DNA of 21,228 nucleotides, taken from positions 1,262,435 to 1,283,662 of the forward strand of contig CP070645.1 of NCBI GenBank assembly GCA_020354275.1. Reading direction: 5' to 3'. The stretch comes from Dehalococcoidales bacterium (lineage in GTDB: Bacteria; Chloroflexota; Dehalococcoidia; Dehalococcoidales; UBA2162). The notes beneath the pieces were generated by a model that was not told the DNA's origin, ran no database searches, and was given only the letters and a program-made list of their open reading frames with translations. The position numbers were made by a program, and so were the translations under genes. Position 1 is the stretch's first letter. The number at the start of each line of letters is the position of its first letter. Shown here piece after piece: positions 1-7,094 of the stretch.

Positions 1-33
1 ATAAAAACCTCTCACCAAAATAAGGGGGTTATC

Positions 34-270
34 ATGCGAGATAATGTGGAAAGCGTTCTGGATAAGATACGCCCCAGCCTGATCCAGGATGGCGGGAATG
101 TAGAGCTGGTTGACGTAAATGACGGCACGGTCAGAGTGAGACTGACTGGCGCCTGCAATGGTTGCCCGATGGCTACCATGACCCTTAAGATGGGTATCGA
201 GCAACTGCTGAAGCAGGAGATACCCGAAGTCAAAGAGGTGGTCGCTGTCCAAGAAGCCGACGAGGACTAG
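34..270 (+). CDS. NifU-like C-terminal domain Fe-S scaffold protein
   Basis: This 78-residue protein is a stand-alone NifU C-terminal (Nfu) domain. Proteins of this type hold a transient Fe-S cluster in the cytoplasm and pass it to target proteins. The sequence shows the short N-terminal helix, then the VxLTGAC-x-x-C strand-loop with Cys41 and Cys44 (CNGCPMA), which bind the cluster, then the helix and terminal strand usual for the family. Length fits single-domain Nfu proteins. The ATG follows a purine-rich AAGGGGG ribosome binding site at about 22-28. An unrecognised small gene follows 15 bases after the stop on the same strand and is probably co-transcribed. The upstream promoter lies outside the window. 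The family call is secure; the client proteins are unknown. Confidence 0.93.
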   Translation: MRDNVESVLDKIRPSLIQDGGNVELVDVNDGTVRVRLTGACNGCPMATMTLKMGIEQLLKQEIPEVKEVVAVQEADED

Positions 271-285
271 GGTACGGTAATCCAA

Positions 286-657
286 TTGGTTAAACCGTCC
301 TCACCAACAGTAACCAGTTACACTCATCTCCAGCTAGGCCAGGATGTAGAAATCGGCATCGGCGGTTACTACATCCCTGAGAAAGAAGCTAGGCTGGAAT
401 ACAACGGCAGAGAAGTACTGGCTATAATCGGCCGTGCCGTGGTGGAATCCTCCTGTGGTGGAATTGACAACCAGTGTGTCGCCGGCAACTGGCGGTACGC
501 TATTGTACCGGGATATATAGTCAACTGGCAAAATACCCGGAATGAAGAGGGGCTGCCAGTATCAGAGACTGAGCCTGTTTCAGACCAGAAAGCACAGGGG
601 GAAATCAGGCGGATGCTGGAAAATAGTGAAGGCGCTTCCATCATCGGTTTCTGGTAG
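286..657 (+). CDS. conserved-looking hypothetical protein with two cysteines
   Basis: I do not recognise a named family. The 123-residue product is soluble, with no signal peptide or membrane segment. Its middle reads as a compact beta-rich unit: GQDVEIGIGGYY, then EYNGREVLAIIG, then a cysteine pair Cys57 and Cys64 separated by six residues, then YAIVPGYIVNWQ. A charged tail ends in a hydrophobic GFW. The only reasonable start in frame is TTG at 286, because the reading frame is closed by the upstream TAG at 268-270; the ribosome binding site is weak. It lies 15 bases downstream of the Nfu gene on the same strand, so the two are probably co-transcribed. A role in metal or Fe-S chemistry is only a guess from the cysteines and the neighbour. 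The competing frames in this stretch look like shadows. Confidence 0.7.
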   Translation: MVKPSSPTVTSYTHLQLGQDVEIGIGGYYIPEKEARLEYNGREVLAIIGRAVVESSCGGIDNQCVAGNWRYAIVPGYIVNWQNTRNEEGLPVSETEPVSDQKAQGEIRRMLENSEGASIIGFW

Positions 658-768
658 GTTTTATAAGAATCTCTCTATAGAACCAGACAAAAGAACCAGA
701 CAAACACTTTTTATAGGGAAAATCAACTACCCCTGCTGCTTTTTTTATACCTTTCACACTCTAATGAT

Positions 769-1470
769 TTATTGGCCTTTCTTCCAGGTCCGGTCTTCGA
801 TCCACAAAGCCAGCACGAGAAGCACCAGTACACCCAGCACTATCAATACTGACAGTGCTATTGGTGAGGTGAGATAGTCGCCGCTGATAAATGCTTCCCA
901 GCCCCAGGCACCGGCAAAAGCCATACCAATATACAATATTGTTTTCCCCAGCCAGCAGGCGACAAAGAACTTCCAGAAGGTATAACGAAGGAAACCGGCC
1001 GCAATACCGAGTATGTCAAAAGGCAGGGGGGTCAATGCAAAAAATAAAACCGTTAAAACTCCCCACTTCTCGAGCCACTGTACCGCCTTATCATATAGCT
1101 TCCTATTCTGCACAACACCCCGTCCGGTATAACCCAGCAGGTAACAGGACATCTCACCGATTGTCCCGCCAATCCCACTGGCCAGCCCGATAAAGACGGG
1201 GTTGAATGCAGCCCCCAGCGCAAACAGCACCACGATTCCTGGAAAGGGCAGGATAATGGTGGCATTGGTAACCAGCGCAATAATGAAAGCACCCAGATAG
1301 CCATAGTTTTCAAATTCGGCAATCCTCTCCGGGTAACGGTGGGAATATATGAAAAGGCCAGCCACCATAGCCACGACCAGGAATATCACCAGCAGAGAAA
1401 GAATGTTTCTCCTCAGCCAGCCCCCCTTCACCACCCCGGCCTCTATATTTTGGTGGACTTCGTTACCCAT
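769..1470 (-). CDS. VTT-domain (DedA/TVP38-like) membrane protein
   Basis: This is an integral inner-membrane protein of the VTT (SNARE-associated Golgi, DedA/TVP38/TMEM64) superfamily, whose members act as lipid scramblases or lipid-carrier flippases. With the ATG at 1470 it has 233 residues: a cytoplasmic N-terminus, a first membrane helix at about 22-42, a re-entrant core with NATIILPFPG at 69-78 and GxxGE at 102-106, then TPLPFDILGIAAG at 147-159, and further helices at about 170-190 and 203-224. The glycine/proline/phenylalanine signature is typical. An upstream TTG at 1503 is possible, but an extended -10 element (TGC-TACAAT) at 1481-1486 implies transcription begins near 1474, which supports the ATG at 1470 and a very short leader. 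It is divergent from tRNA-Glu. The substrate is unknown. Confidence 0.87.
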   Translation of the reverse strand: MGNEVHQNIEAGVVKGGWLRRNILSLLVIFLVVAMVAGLFIYSHRYPERIAEFENYGYLGAFIIALVTNATIILPFPGIVVLFALGAAFNPVFIGLASGIGGTIGEMSCYLLGYTGRGVVQNRKLYDKAVQWLEKWGVLTVLFFALTPLPFDILGIAAGFLRYTFWKFFVACWLGKTILYIGMAFAGAWGWEAFISGDYLTSPIALSVLIVLGVLVLLVLALWIEDRTWKKGQ

Positions 1471-1538
1471 TTTTGCCTGTATTGTAGCACAATGTAGTAC
1501 CAAAGAAAGAGGGCAGGCTCACCACAACCAATGCAGTA

Positions 1539-1567
1539 TTGTCGGCTGTCCCTACATTTGTTATACT
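1539..1567 (+). promoter_or_regulatory. sigma-70-type promoter of tRNA-Glu
   Basis: TTGTCG at 1539-1544 and TATACT at 1562-1567 are separated by exactly 17 bases. The tRNA begins 11 bases after the -10 hexamer, which fits a short 5' leader. Confidence 0.7.
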
Positions 1568-1577
1568 TTACCAATGC

Positions 1578-1650
1578 GCCCCCATCGTCTAGAGGCCTAG
1601 GACAACAGCCTTTCAAGCTGTAGACAGCGATTCGAATTCGCTTGGGGGCA
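1578..1650 (+). tRNA. tRNA-Glu (UUC anticodon)
   Basis: The 73-base cloverleaf has a 7-bp acceptor stem GCCCCCA/TGGGGGC, an anticodon stem ACAGC/GCTGT enclosing the loop CTTTCAA (anticodon TTC), and a T-arm AGCGA-TTCGAAT-TCGCT. The discriminator base is A1650. No CCA follows in the DNA (the next bases are CTT), so CCA must be added after transcription, unlike the tRNA-Pro in this window. Confidence 0.96.
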
Positions 1651-1775
1651 CTTCATTCTCCATTCAAAATTAACGAATTCAAGTGTCGTTACATCTGTCT
1701 GCCTACCTTATTACATTACTTTATGAGGTTTACTTCCACTTTCCCCACTTACAAATTAAATCCATTTAGAGCCGG

Positions 1776-1804
1776 TTGACAAAAGCCTATACGAATAATA
1801 AAAT
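1776..1804 (+). promoter_or_regulatory. strong sigma-70-type promoter of methyltransferase gene
   Basis: TTGACA at 1776-1781, a 17-base spacer, and TAAAAT at 1799-1804 nearly match the consensus. The expected start near 1811 gives a leader of about 37 bases before the ATG at 1848. Confidence 0.75.
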
Positions 1805-1847
1805 CTAGTTCCCGGAAATCGAATATCAAATTATTGGAAACAAGACA

Positions 1848-2555
1848 ATGGATATTCTTTTTCTACCTATTACCCGGTTTAAGACGGTTAAGTCTTTGGA
1901 GCAGAAGTTCAGCGCTCTGCTCCGTAGTCTGATTGAAGATATCGCCGTCTCACTTGAAACCTATGACATTCCCACAGACGAACCCTGGCTTGTGGAGCAG
2001 GAGCCAGCATCACTTGTCCAGTGGGTGCCGACACCATTTGAAGTAGCCAGGAAGATGTTGGAACTAGCTCAGGTTTCCTCAAAAGACAGGATATATGACC
2101 TCGGTAGTGGTGATTCCCGTATTCTAATCATGGCTGTGGAAGAATTTGGCGTACAAAAGGCGGTGGGCTATGAGATCAGAAAGGGTCTATATCAGATTTC
2201 CAAACAAAAGGTACAATATCAGAACCTGCAGGATAGGATAACACTTATTAAAGGCAATCTGCTTAATGCCGATATTTCAGGGGCTTCGGTTATTACTGTA
2301 TACCTGTCCCCCAAAGCCAACAAACGTCTGAGACCTAAACTGGAAAAGGAATCTAGACCGGGCACCCGTGTAGTGAGTTATGATTTTCCCATTGGTAACT
2401 GGAAGGCAGACAAGAAGGTGCGTCTGGGGAAATATCCCGGTTCTGAACGCAGCCATACAAAAACTATCTATATGTACGTCTTACCACAAGCCTTTGCAGG
2501 CTCCACCCATCCTTCGGCAGAAAACAAACGTGAATTGACAAAGACGGCGGCATAA
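1848..2555 (+). CDS. class I SAM-dependent methyltransferase (ATPSc-KMT/FAM173-like)
   Basis: This 235-residue cytoplasmic enzyme has a Rossmann-type SAM-binding fold. A segment WVPTPFEVARKMLELAQV (59-76) precedes motif I YDLGSGDSR (83-91), followed by AVGYEI (105-110) as the acidic motif II, DRITLIKGNLL (129-139), and a strand reading VITVYLSP (148-155), then RPGTRVVSYDFPIG (170-183). This order (V-P-T-P, then DLGSGDxR, then LSPxxN) resembles the bacterial relatives of the FAM173/ATPSc-KMT lysine methyltransferases; the usual DGR of motif I reads DSR here. The first about 50 residues are not obviously part of that core. A near-consensus promoter lies just upstream, and the gene converges with the next, leaving only 24 bases between stop codons. 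The substrate cannot be read from the sequence. Confidence 0.8.
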   Translation: MDILFLPITRFKTVKSLEQKFSALLRSLIEDIAVSLETYDIPTDEPWLVEQEPASLVQWVPTPFEVARKMLELAQVSSKDRIYDLGSGDSRILIMAVEEFGVQKAVGYEIRKGLYQISKQKVQYQNLQDRITLIKGNLLNADISGASVITVYLSPKANKRLRPKLEKESRPGTRVVSYDFPIGNWKADKKVRLGKYPGSERSHTKTIYMYVLPQAFAGSTHPSAENKRELTKTAA

Positions 2556-2579
2556 AAAGCCAATTAACTCCCTCTCCAG

Positions 2580-2879
2580 CTATATGCTCAAATGACTCTT
2601 CTTATGCTCACGGAACCTGGAATAAGCCACCTCGTATTCTTTAATCATCTCCGGGCCTGATCTGTCTCTAAACCGTTTGAACGCCGTGTCATAGGTAACA
2701 CCGGAGATATTGGCTGAATACCAGCTGGAAAGCTCTTGCCAGCAATTAGGGCACAGCCTAACCGTTTTATATTGAGTTATGCCAGCCTGTTCCGTTACTT
2801 CCTCCGGGATGATACGGTACCTCCTGACTAAATCAACATCTCCTTTAAAGTCACATAGTTCGCAGGTCTGCCTTCTCAT
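2580..2879 (-). CDS. small CxxC/CxxC zinc-ribbon-like hypothetical protein
   Basis: This 99-residue protein begins MRRQTCELCD and carries two CxxC knuckles, Cys6/Cys9 and Cys43/Cys46 (LCPNCW), spaced as in zinc ribbons or treble-clef folds. The second half is charged and helical (about 60-95) and without recognisable motifs. I do not recognise a named family. ATG at 2879 is preferred: a strong GGAGGT ribosome binding site at 2888-2893 sits 8 bases away. A GTG directly before it (2882) is also possible. Upstream lies one copy of the 39/40-nt repeat. Structural zinc binding is inferred from cysteine spacing; DNA, RNA or protein binding is open. Confidence 0.7.
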   Translation of the reverse strand: MRRQTCELCDFKGDVDLVRRYRIIPEEVTEQAGITQYKTVRLCPNCWQELSSWYSANISGVTYDTAFKRFRDRSGPEMIKEYEVAYSRFREHKKSHLSI

Positions 2880-2914
2880 CACAACTCACCTCCAAATCCC
2901 ATGTAACTTACTGG

Positions 2915-2953
2915 TACTTTCACTATCTCACCACACCCCCTAAGCCGATACTA
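2915..2953 (-). repeat. imperfect 39-nt repeat, copy 1
   Basis: This stretch resembles 3668-3707. The two share an identical 15-base core (2925-2939 here), which reads GGGGTGTGGTGAGAT on the minus strand, followed by RGYGAAAGY with paired C-to-T differences. It lies about 35 bases upstream of the zinc-ribbon-like gene. Confidence 0.55.
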
Positions 2954-2969
2954 TGTAGATTTGTCCTTC

Positions 2970-3578
2970 TTAATGAAACTCAAGAGAATCCCTAATCTCA
3001 ATCCAGCAGTCGTTATACGTCTGCCAATAGTTCTCATCTACGAAAAAGTAAACCAATCCAAGGTCATCCTCACCGAAAATTGTTACATAACAGCACTTAG
3101 CACGAATATCTCCAATTCGGGCGGTACATAACATTTCCCAAGCGTCGCAGCTGCCTATCGTTTTCTCATTCCATTCCTGACTGGACATATCTGTGATTTG
3201 GGTAAGTAACATACCACCAAACAACATAGAGACGAGTTTTTTATCGAGTCCTTCAACCTCTTCAGCGTTTTCCCAGTCTATCCAAGACCTACCTTCCAAC
3301 TCATAACTAAGCTTTATATTGAAATACATGATACCGATTCCACAGATACCTAATTTGTCATTGTATATTTGCATAACCATACCACCCTGGGACTCAGTTA
3401 TCTTTTGAACTAAATCCCTAGGCAACTCACCACGTGTCCAATTCGCAGGTATAGAGACGGTCAACCCGCCTACATAGATACCCCTATAATTTTCTGGCGC
3501 TTTCAGCCTGGGGATGCAAGCACTTAATAATATCAGGCCAATGATAGAAAACAATATAACCGTTCTTTTTAGAGCCAC
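2970..3578 (-). CDS. putative lipoprotein with PsbP-like ending
   Basis: With a GTG start at 3578 the product has 202 residues. That start is chosen because AGGAGG at 3586-3591 lies 7 bases upstream and because it gives a clean lipoprotein signal: basic LKR, a hydrophobic stretch, and the lipobox LSAC with Cys21 as the lipidation site. The mature part begins with prolines and charged residues, then GLTVSIPANW, and ends with LGLVYFFVDE...WIEIRDSLEF. A 'GxxxxxPxxW ... IxxSLxF' frame is common in PsbP-fold and related extracytoplasmic proteins, but this is a pattern impression only. It is expected on the outer face of the membrane. G+C here is about 40%, below the neighbours, and the gene is bracketed by two repeat copies, suggesting an islet. 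The role is unknown. Confidence 0.75.
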   Translation of the reverse strand: MALKRTVILFSIIGLILLSACIPRLKAPENYRGIYVGGLTVSIPANWTRGELPRDLVQKITESQGGMVMQIYNDKLGICGIGIMYFNIKLSYELEGRSWIDWENAEEVEGLDKKLVSMLFGGMLLTQITDMSSQEWNEKTIGSCDAWEMLCTARIGDIRAKCCYVTIFGEDDLGLVYFFVDENYWQTYNDCWIEIRDSLEFH

Positions 3579-3610
3579 TTCCTGGCCTCCTATGCTGCCA
3601 TCTCCGTTAT

Positions 3611-3667
3611 AAAAAATCGAGGGCACCAACCACCGCTCTACTATCGAGCCACGATTTCAGTGCCCTC
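3611..3667 (-). terminator. hairpin plus U6, terminator or attenuator before lipoprotein gene
   Basis: On the minus strand GAGGGCAC (3667-3660) can pair with GTGCCCTC (3626-3619) as a perfect 8-bp stem. It is followed by GA and six T (3616-3611). The 33-base loop contains smaller pairings such as GCTC/GAGC. It lies downstream of the HIT gene and only 33 bases upstream of the lipoprotein start, so it either ends the HIT transcript or attenuates the lipoprotein mRNA. Confidence 0.6.
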
Positions 3668-3707
3668 TGCTTTCGCCATCTCACCACACCCCTTATAACC
3701 AGTACTA
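3668..3707 (-). repeat. imperfect 40-nt repeat, copy 2
   Basis: This is the partner of 2915-2953, with the identical 15-base core at 3678-3692. On the minus strand it sits directly before the stem of the U-tract hairpin in the lipoprotein leader and includes GCGAAAGC, a two-pair GNRA-type mini-hairpin that reads GTGAAAGT in copy 1. Confidence 0.55.
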
Positions 3708-3730
3708 CCTATTCAGTTGTTGAAGCGCGC

Positions 3731-4204
3731 TTAGAACTTCCCTTCTAGTTTCTGGTAGGTCTCCGCCAGTGCTTGAGGAATCACCCTGGTACCGGATATC
3801 ACCGGCATACAATTGGTGTCTCCCTGCCACCGGGGTACAATGTGAGTGTGGACATGCTCGTCTATGCCCGCACCAGCCACCTTGCCCAGATTCATCCCCA
3901 GATTAAAACCCGCCGGATTAAACACCTCCCTGAGAACACTGATACCCCGGCGGACGGTGTCAATATGCTCGTGGAGCTCATCATCGGTCAACCCCTCCAG
4001 GCTGTTTATATGGTGGTAAGGGACAATCATCAGGTGACCGGGGTTGTAAGGGTAGGTGTTTAAAACAATGAAGTTGTTTTCACCCCGATATAATACATAA
4101 TTTGCCTTATCCTTATCCTGTTTGAGGATTTCACATAAGACGCACCCTTCCCTCTTTTCCATCTGGATATATTCCATACGCCACGGTGCCCAGATATACT
4201 CCAT
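3731..4204 (-). CDS. HIT-family nucleotide hydrolase/phosphorylase
   Basis: This 157-residue cytoplasmic enzyme belongs to the histidine triad superfamily, which cleaves or phosphorolyses dinucleoside polyphosphates and related nucleotides. The triad HVHTHIV lies at 117-123. Cys21 and Cys24 (CVLC) near the N-terminus are typical of the zinc-containing branch that resembles mycobacterial Ap4A phosphorylase, as is the opening IWAPWRMEYI. NTYPYNPGHLMIVPYHH (49-65) is the family's core. The ATG at 4204 is chosen: AAGGAGT at 4211-4217 is well placed, and a longer reading frame to 4267 would begin inside the -35 box. The gene is divergent from the MBL hydrolase. The exact substrate cannot be fixed from the sequence. 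Confidence 0.93.
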   Translation of the reverse strand: MEYIWAPWRMEYIQMEKREGCVLCEILKQDKDKANYVLYRGENNFIVLNTYPYNPGHLMIVPYHHINSLEGLTDDELHEHIDTVRRGISVLREVFNPAGFNLGMNLGKVAGAGIDEHVHTHIVPRWQGDTNCMPVISGTRVIPQALAETYQKLEGKF

Positions 4205-4238
4205 AATTTCACTCCTTAACCGATGGCTACCCGTTGTT

Positions 4239-4267
4239 ATTTTAGACGACATTTCACTTGCCGTCAA
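4239..4267 (-). promoter_or_regulatory. sigma-70-type promoter of HIT gene
   Basis: On the minus strand TTGACG (4267-4262), 17 bases, and TAAAAT (4244-4239) form a near-consensus promoter. Transcription would start near 4232, giving a leader of about 28 bases that includes the AAGGAGT ribosome binding site. Confidence 0.75.
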
Positions 4268-4313
4268 AGGTGGAAAACAATGCCAGAGGCCGGAAATACC
4301 AGCCGTTAAACTA

Positions 4314-4342
4314 TTGTAAAAACCATTGCTATCATTTATAGT
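4314..4342 (+). promoter_or_regulatory. promoter of MBL hydrolase, almost no leader
   Basis: TTGTAA at 4314-4319, a 17-base spacer, and TATAGT at 4337-4342. The expected start point (about 4348-4350) is only 5-7 bases before the ATG at 4355, so the mRNA would be nearly leaderless. Confidence 0.65.
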
Positions 4343-4354
4343 TAATTTGGCGAG

Positions 4355-5164
4355 ATGGCAGAGGAAGACCAGTCAAATAACACGATAACCTTCCTGGGTA
4401 GCGGCGGTGCCAGATTCATGATGTATAACCAGTTCCTGGCTACCGGTGGTTTCTGGCTCAATCTTGATGGCACACAGATCCTGCTTGACCCCGGGCCGGG
4501 TGCCATTATCCAGTCAACCAAAAGAAAGCTCAGTGCGGAGAAGCTCAGCGCCATAATACTTTCACACCGTCATCTGGACCACTCGGCCGATGTCAACATC
4601 ATGGTCGAGGCAATGTCTCAGGGGGGATTCAACCGGCACGGCCGTCTTTTCGCCCCGGCCGATGCCCTGGAATCGGAGCCAGTTATCTTCTCCTACATCA
4701 GGGAGCTCCTCGAGGGTATCGAGGTTCTGGAAGAGGGCAAGTCCTACTCTATCGGTGACATCTCGTTTATCACACCGGTCCGACACATACACCCGGTGGA
4801 GACATATGGCCTGGTCTTCAGGACTCCCAGATATACATTCTCGCACATTACCGATACGCGGTATTTCGACGAACTGGCCCAACACTATTATGGCGATCTA
4901 TTAATTATCAACGTCGTCTTCTTGGAGCCACGCGCCCCCAACCCAAAGATAGATATGCCTGCCGACCACCTGGCCGTGCCTGAGGTCGAGCGTATTATTG
5001 AGCACCTGAAACCAAAGGTAGCCATCCTTACCCACTTCGGCATGAGCGTATGGCGGGCAAAACCGTGGAAAATAGCGGACAGGCTATCAAAGAGTACCGG
5101 TGTCAGGGTAATCGCTTCCCGCGACGGCATGAAATTCGATTTATCGGAGCTTGATGAAAGCTGA
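4355..5164 (+). CDS. MBL-fold metallo-hydrolase
   Basis: This 269-residue cytoplasmic protein has the metallo-beta-lactamase fold. It opens with a strand and glycine turn (ITFLGSGGARF, 11-21), then LLDPGPGA (43-50), then the metal site SHRHLDH with His71, His73, Asp75 and His76. Later ligand candidates lie in HIHPVETYG, SHITDTRYF and the closing ILTHFGMSVW. The layout is that of RNase Z/UlaG-like hydrolases rather than true beta-lactamases. There is no signal peptide. Almost nothing lies between the predicted transcription start and the ATG, and no good Shine-Dalgarno is seen. A radical SAM gene follows 63 bases downstream with its own promoter. The substrate is unknown. Confidence 0.9.
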   Translation: MAEEDQSNNTITFLGSGGARFMMYNQFLATGGFWLNLDGTQILLDPGPGAIIQSTKRKLSAEKLSAIILSHRHLDHSADVNIMVEAMSQGGFNRHGRLFAPADALESEPVIFSYIRELLEGIEVLEEGKSYSIGDISFITPVRHIHPVETYGLVFRTPRYTFSHITDTRYFDELAQHYYGDLLIINVVFLEPRAPNPKIDMPADHLAVPEVERIIEHLKPKVAILTHFGMSVWRAKPWKIADRLSKSTGVRVIASRDGMKFDLSELDES

Positions 5165-5191
5165 AACAAATCCTCCTGATAACTCATGCCA

Positions 5192-5221
5192 TTGGCTCAC
5201 TCCCCCCGTCTAACGTATAAT
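5192..5221 (+). promoter_or_regulatory. promoter giving leaderless radical SAM mRNA
   Basis: TTGGCT at 5192-5197, an 18-base spacer, and a perfect TATAAT at 5216-5221. The start codon pair ATGATG begins at 5228, the distance at which transcription itself is expected to begin. No Shine-Dalgarno lies in between. Confidence 0.65.
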
Positions 5222-5227
5222 ATTACT

Positions 5228-7072
5228 ATGATGAACGAATCCACCCATCTCGATAGAATACTGCGCAGGGTAACTAAGCCCGCCCGTTACACCGGCGGTG
5301 AGTGGAACAGCATCGTTAAGGACTGGGATAGTATCCCCATACGGGTTGCCCTGGTCTACCCTGATACATATGAAATAGGCATGTCCAACATGGCCCTGCC
5401 CATCCTCTACGAACTGCTTAACAGCCAGCCGGACGTTCTCGCCGAGAGGGCTTTTGCTCCCTGGGTGGACATGGAAGCCGCCATGAGGGAAACCGGTATA
5501 CCGCTTTTCAGCCTTGAGACCAGGCACCCGCTAAGCGAATTCGAGATCATCGGCTTTTCATTGGGTTACGAACTCACTTATACCAATGTATTGAACATGC
5601 TTGACCTGGCCGGGATACCGGTCCTGGCTGAGGCCAGAAACGGCTCGCACCCCCTGATAATAGCCGGCGGCAGCGGCGCCCTCAACCCGGAGCCGATGGC
5701 TGACTTCATCGACCTCTTTATTATCGGTGATGGCGAGGATGTGTTATTGGAATTGCTCGATAGCTATCGGAAACAGCAGCACCCGAGCCAGAAAGTTGCC
5801 AAGGAAAAACTGTTACGCCAGATGGCCACCATCCCCGGCATCTATGTTCCAAGCCTGTATCAGGTGAAATACCAGCCGGACGGAAAGCTAAAAAGCATTA
5901 CCCCAACTATGGCCGAAGCCAGCCCCACTATTCAACGCCGGGTAGTGAGTAAACTACCACCCCCGGTCACCCGACCGGTTGTTCCTTACATTGAGGTGAT
6001 ACATGACCGGGGGGCAGTAGAGATCCAGCGCGGTTGCAGCCATGGCTGCCGGTTCTGCCAGGCAGGCATGATATACCGGCCAATACGCGAACGGCCGCAG
6101 CAGGAAGTCCTGACGGCAATCGAGGAACTAATTTTGAACTGCGGGTACAGCGATGTGTCGCTGGTCTCACTGAGCACCAGTGACTACCCAGATATCGATA
6201 AGCTGGTAGCTACCATTACCCGGTGCCACCAGGATATCGCCCTGTCACTACCCAGCCTTTATATCAACAGCTTCTCGGTGGAGTTAATGGACTCTCTACC
6301 CTCCCACAAGAAAACGGGACTGACTTTCGCCCCTGAAGCCGGTAGTGAACGGCTCAGGCGCATCATCAACAAGAACGTCACCGAAGATGTACTCTTGAGT
6401 ACAGCCGCTACTGCCTTTGAGAGGAACTGGACGGGTCTCAAGTTATATTTCATGCTCGGTCTGCCCGGCGAGACCACGGATGACATTGAGGACATCATAA
6501 ATCTGGTGGACAAAGTGCGCACGCTGTCCCGGAAAACCAAGGGGCGAACACCCCAGATACGGATCAATGTATCCACCTTCGTGCCCAAGCCGCATACACC
6601 GTTTCAATGGGTAGCGCAGGCAGGAGAAGCAGAACTGACTGCCAGGCACGAACTTCTGAAACAGGGGTTACGCCGCAAAGGCATCAAGTTGTCCTGGCAG
6701 GACCCTGAAGTCAGCCTGCTCGAGGCGACGTTGTCCCGCGGTGACCGGCGGCTGGGGAAAGTAATCTACCGTGCCTGGCAGCTGGGCTGTACTTTTGATT
6801 CCTGGGACGAGTGCTTTAATTTTCAGAACTGGCTCAGCGCCTTTAAAGAGGAGGGGCTTGACCCTGCATTCTATGCTCACCGGGAACGTTCCCTGGACGA
6901 AATACTCGCCTGGGGTCACATCGACACTGGCGTAACGGCTGCTTTCTTGAAGCAGGAATACCAGAAATCCCTTGATGAGATAGAGACCGGAGACTGCCGT
7001 AACGGTGCCTGCAACGCCTGTGGCCTCCAGCGCTGGCATGCAGCCTGCCAGCAGAAACAAGTTACACCTTGA
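5228..7072 (+). CDS. radical SAM protein with B12-binding-like N-domain (TIGR03960-type)
   Basis: This is a 614-residue radical SAM enzyme of the type annotated as TIGR03960. Residues about 35-180 form a cobalamin-binding-like domain (IRVALVYPDTYEIGMSN, GGSGALNPEP) without the classical DxHxxG cobalamin motif. The radical SAM core follows, with the 4Fe-4S ligands Cys270, Cys274 and Cys277 (RGCSHGCRFCQAG), then TFAPEAGSERLR and LYFMLGLPGETTDD. The C-terminus carries a cysteine cluster (GDCRNGACNACG, then AAC). The start at 5228 is chosen from the TATAAT at 5216-5221; a longer frame from 5186 would begin upstream of the promoter's -10 box. Relatives often stand beside or are fused to a DUF2344 (TIGR03936) partner, which is absent here; instead gyrA converges on it. 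The reaction is unknown. Confidence 0.9.
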   Translation: MMNESTHLDRILRRVTKPARYTGGEWNSIVKDWDSIPIRVALVYPDTYEIGMSNMALPILYELLNSQPDVLAERAFAPWVDMEAAMRETGIPLFSLETRHPLSEFEIIGFSLGYELTYTNVLNMLDLAGIPVLAEARNGSHPLIIAGGSGALNPEPMADFIDLFIIGDGEDVLLELLDSYRKQQHPSQKVAKEKLLRQMATIPGIYVPSLYQVKYQPDGKLKSITPTMAEASPTIQRRVVSKLPPPVTRPVVPYIEVIHDRGAVEIQRGCSHGCRFCQAGMIYRPIRERPQQEVLTAIEELILNCGYSDVSLVSLSTSDYPDIDKLVATITRCHQDIALSLPSLYINSFSVELMDSLPSHKKTGLTFAPEAGSERLRRIINKNVTEDVLLSTAATAFERNWTGLKLYFMLGLPGETTDDIEDIINLVDKVRTLSRKTKGRTPQIRINVSTFVPKPHTPFQWVAQAGEAELTARHELLKQGLRRKGIKLSWQDPEVSLLEATLSRGDRRLGKVIYRAWQLGCTFDSWDECFNFQNWLSAFKEEGLDPAFYAHRERSLDEILAWGHIDTGVTAAFLKQEYQKSLDEIETGDCRNGACNACGLQRWHAACQQKQVTP

Positions 7073-7094
7073 AAAGACCCCTGTTCAGCCCCGT

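Noticed and set aside
680..705. Tandem copies of GAACCAGACAAA
   Set aside because: There are only two copies of a 13-base unit, in a short spacer; this is more likely a local duplication than an element.
542..877. 111-residue plus-strand frame across the end of the small hypothetical gene
   Set aside because: It overlaps two better-supported genes in other frames, has no motif, and spans an AT-rich spacer.
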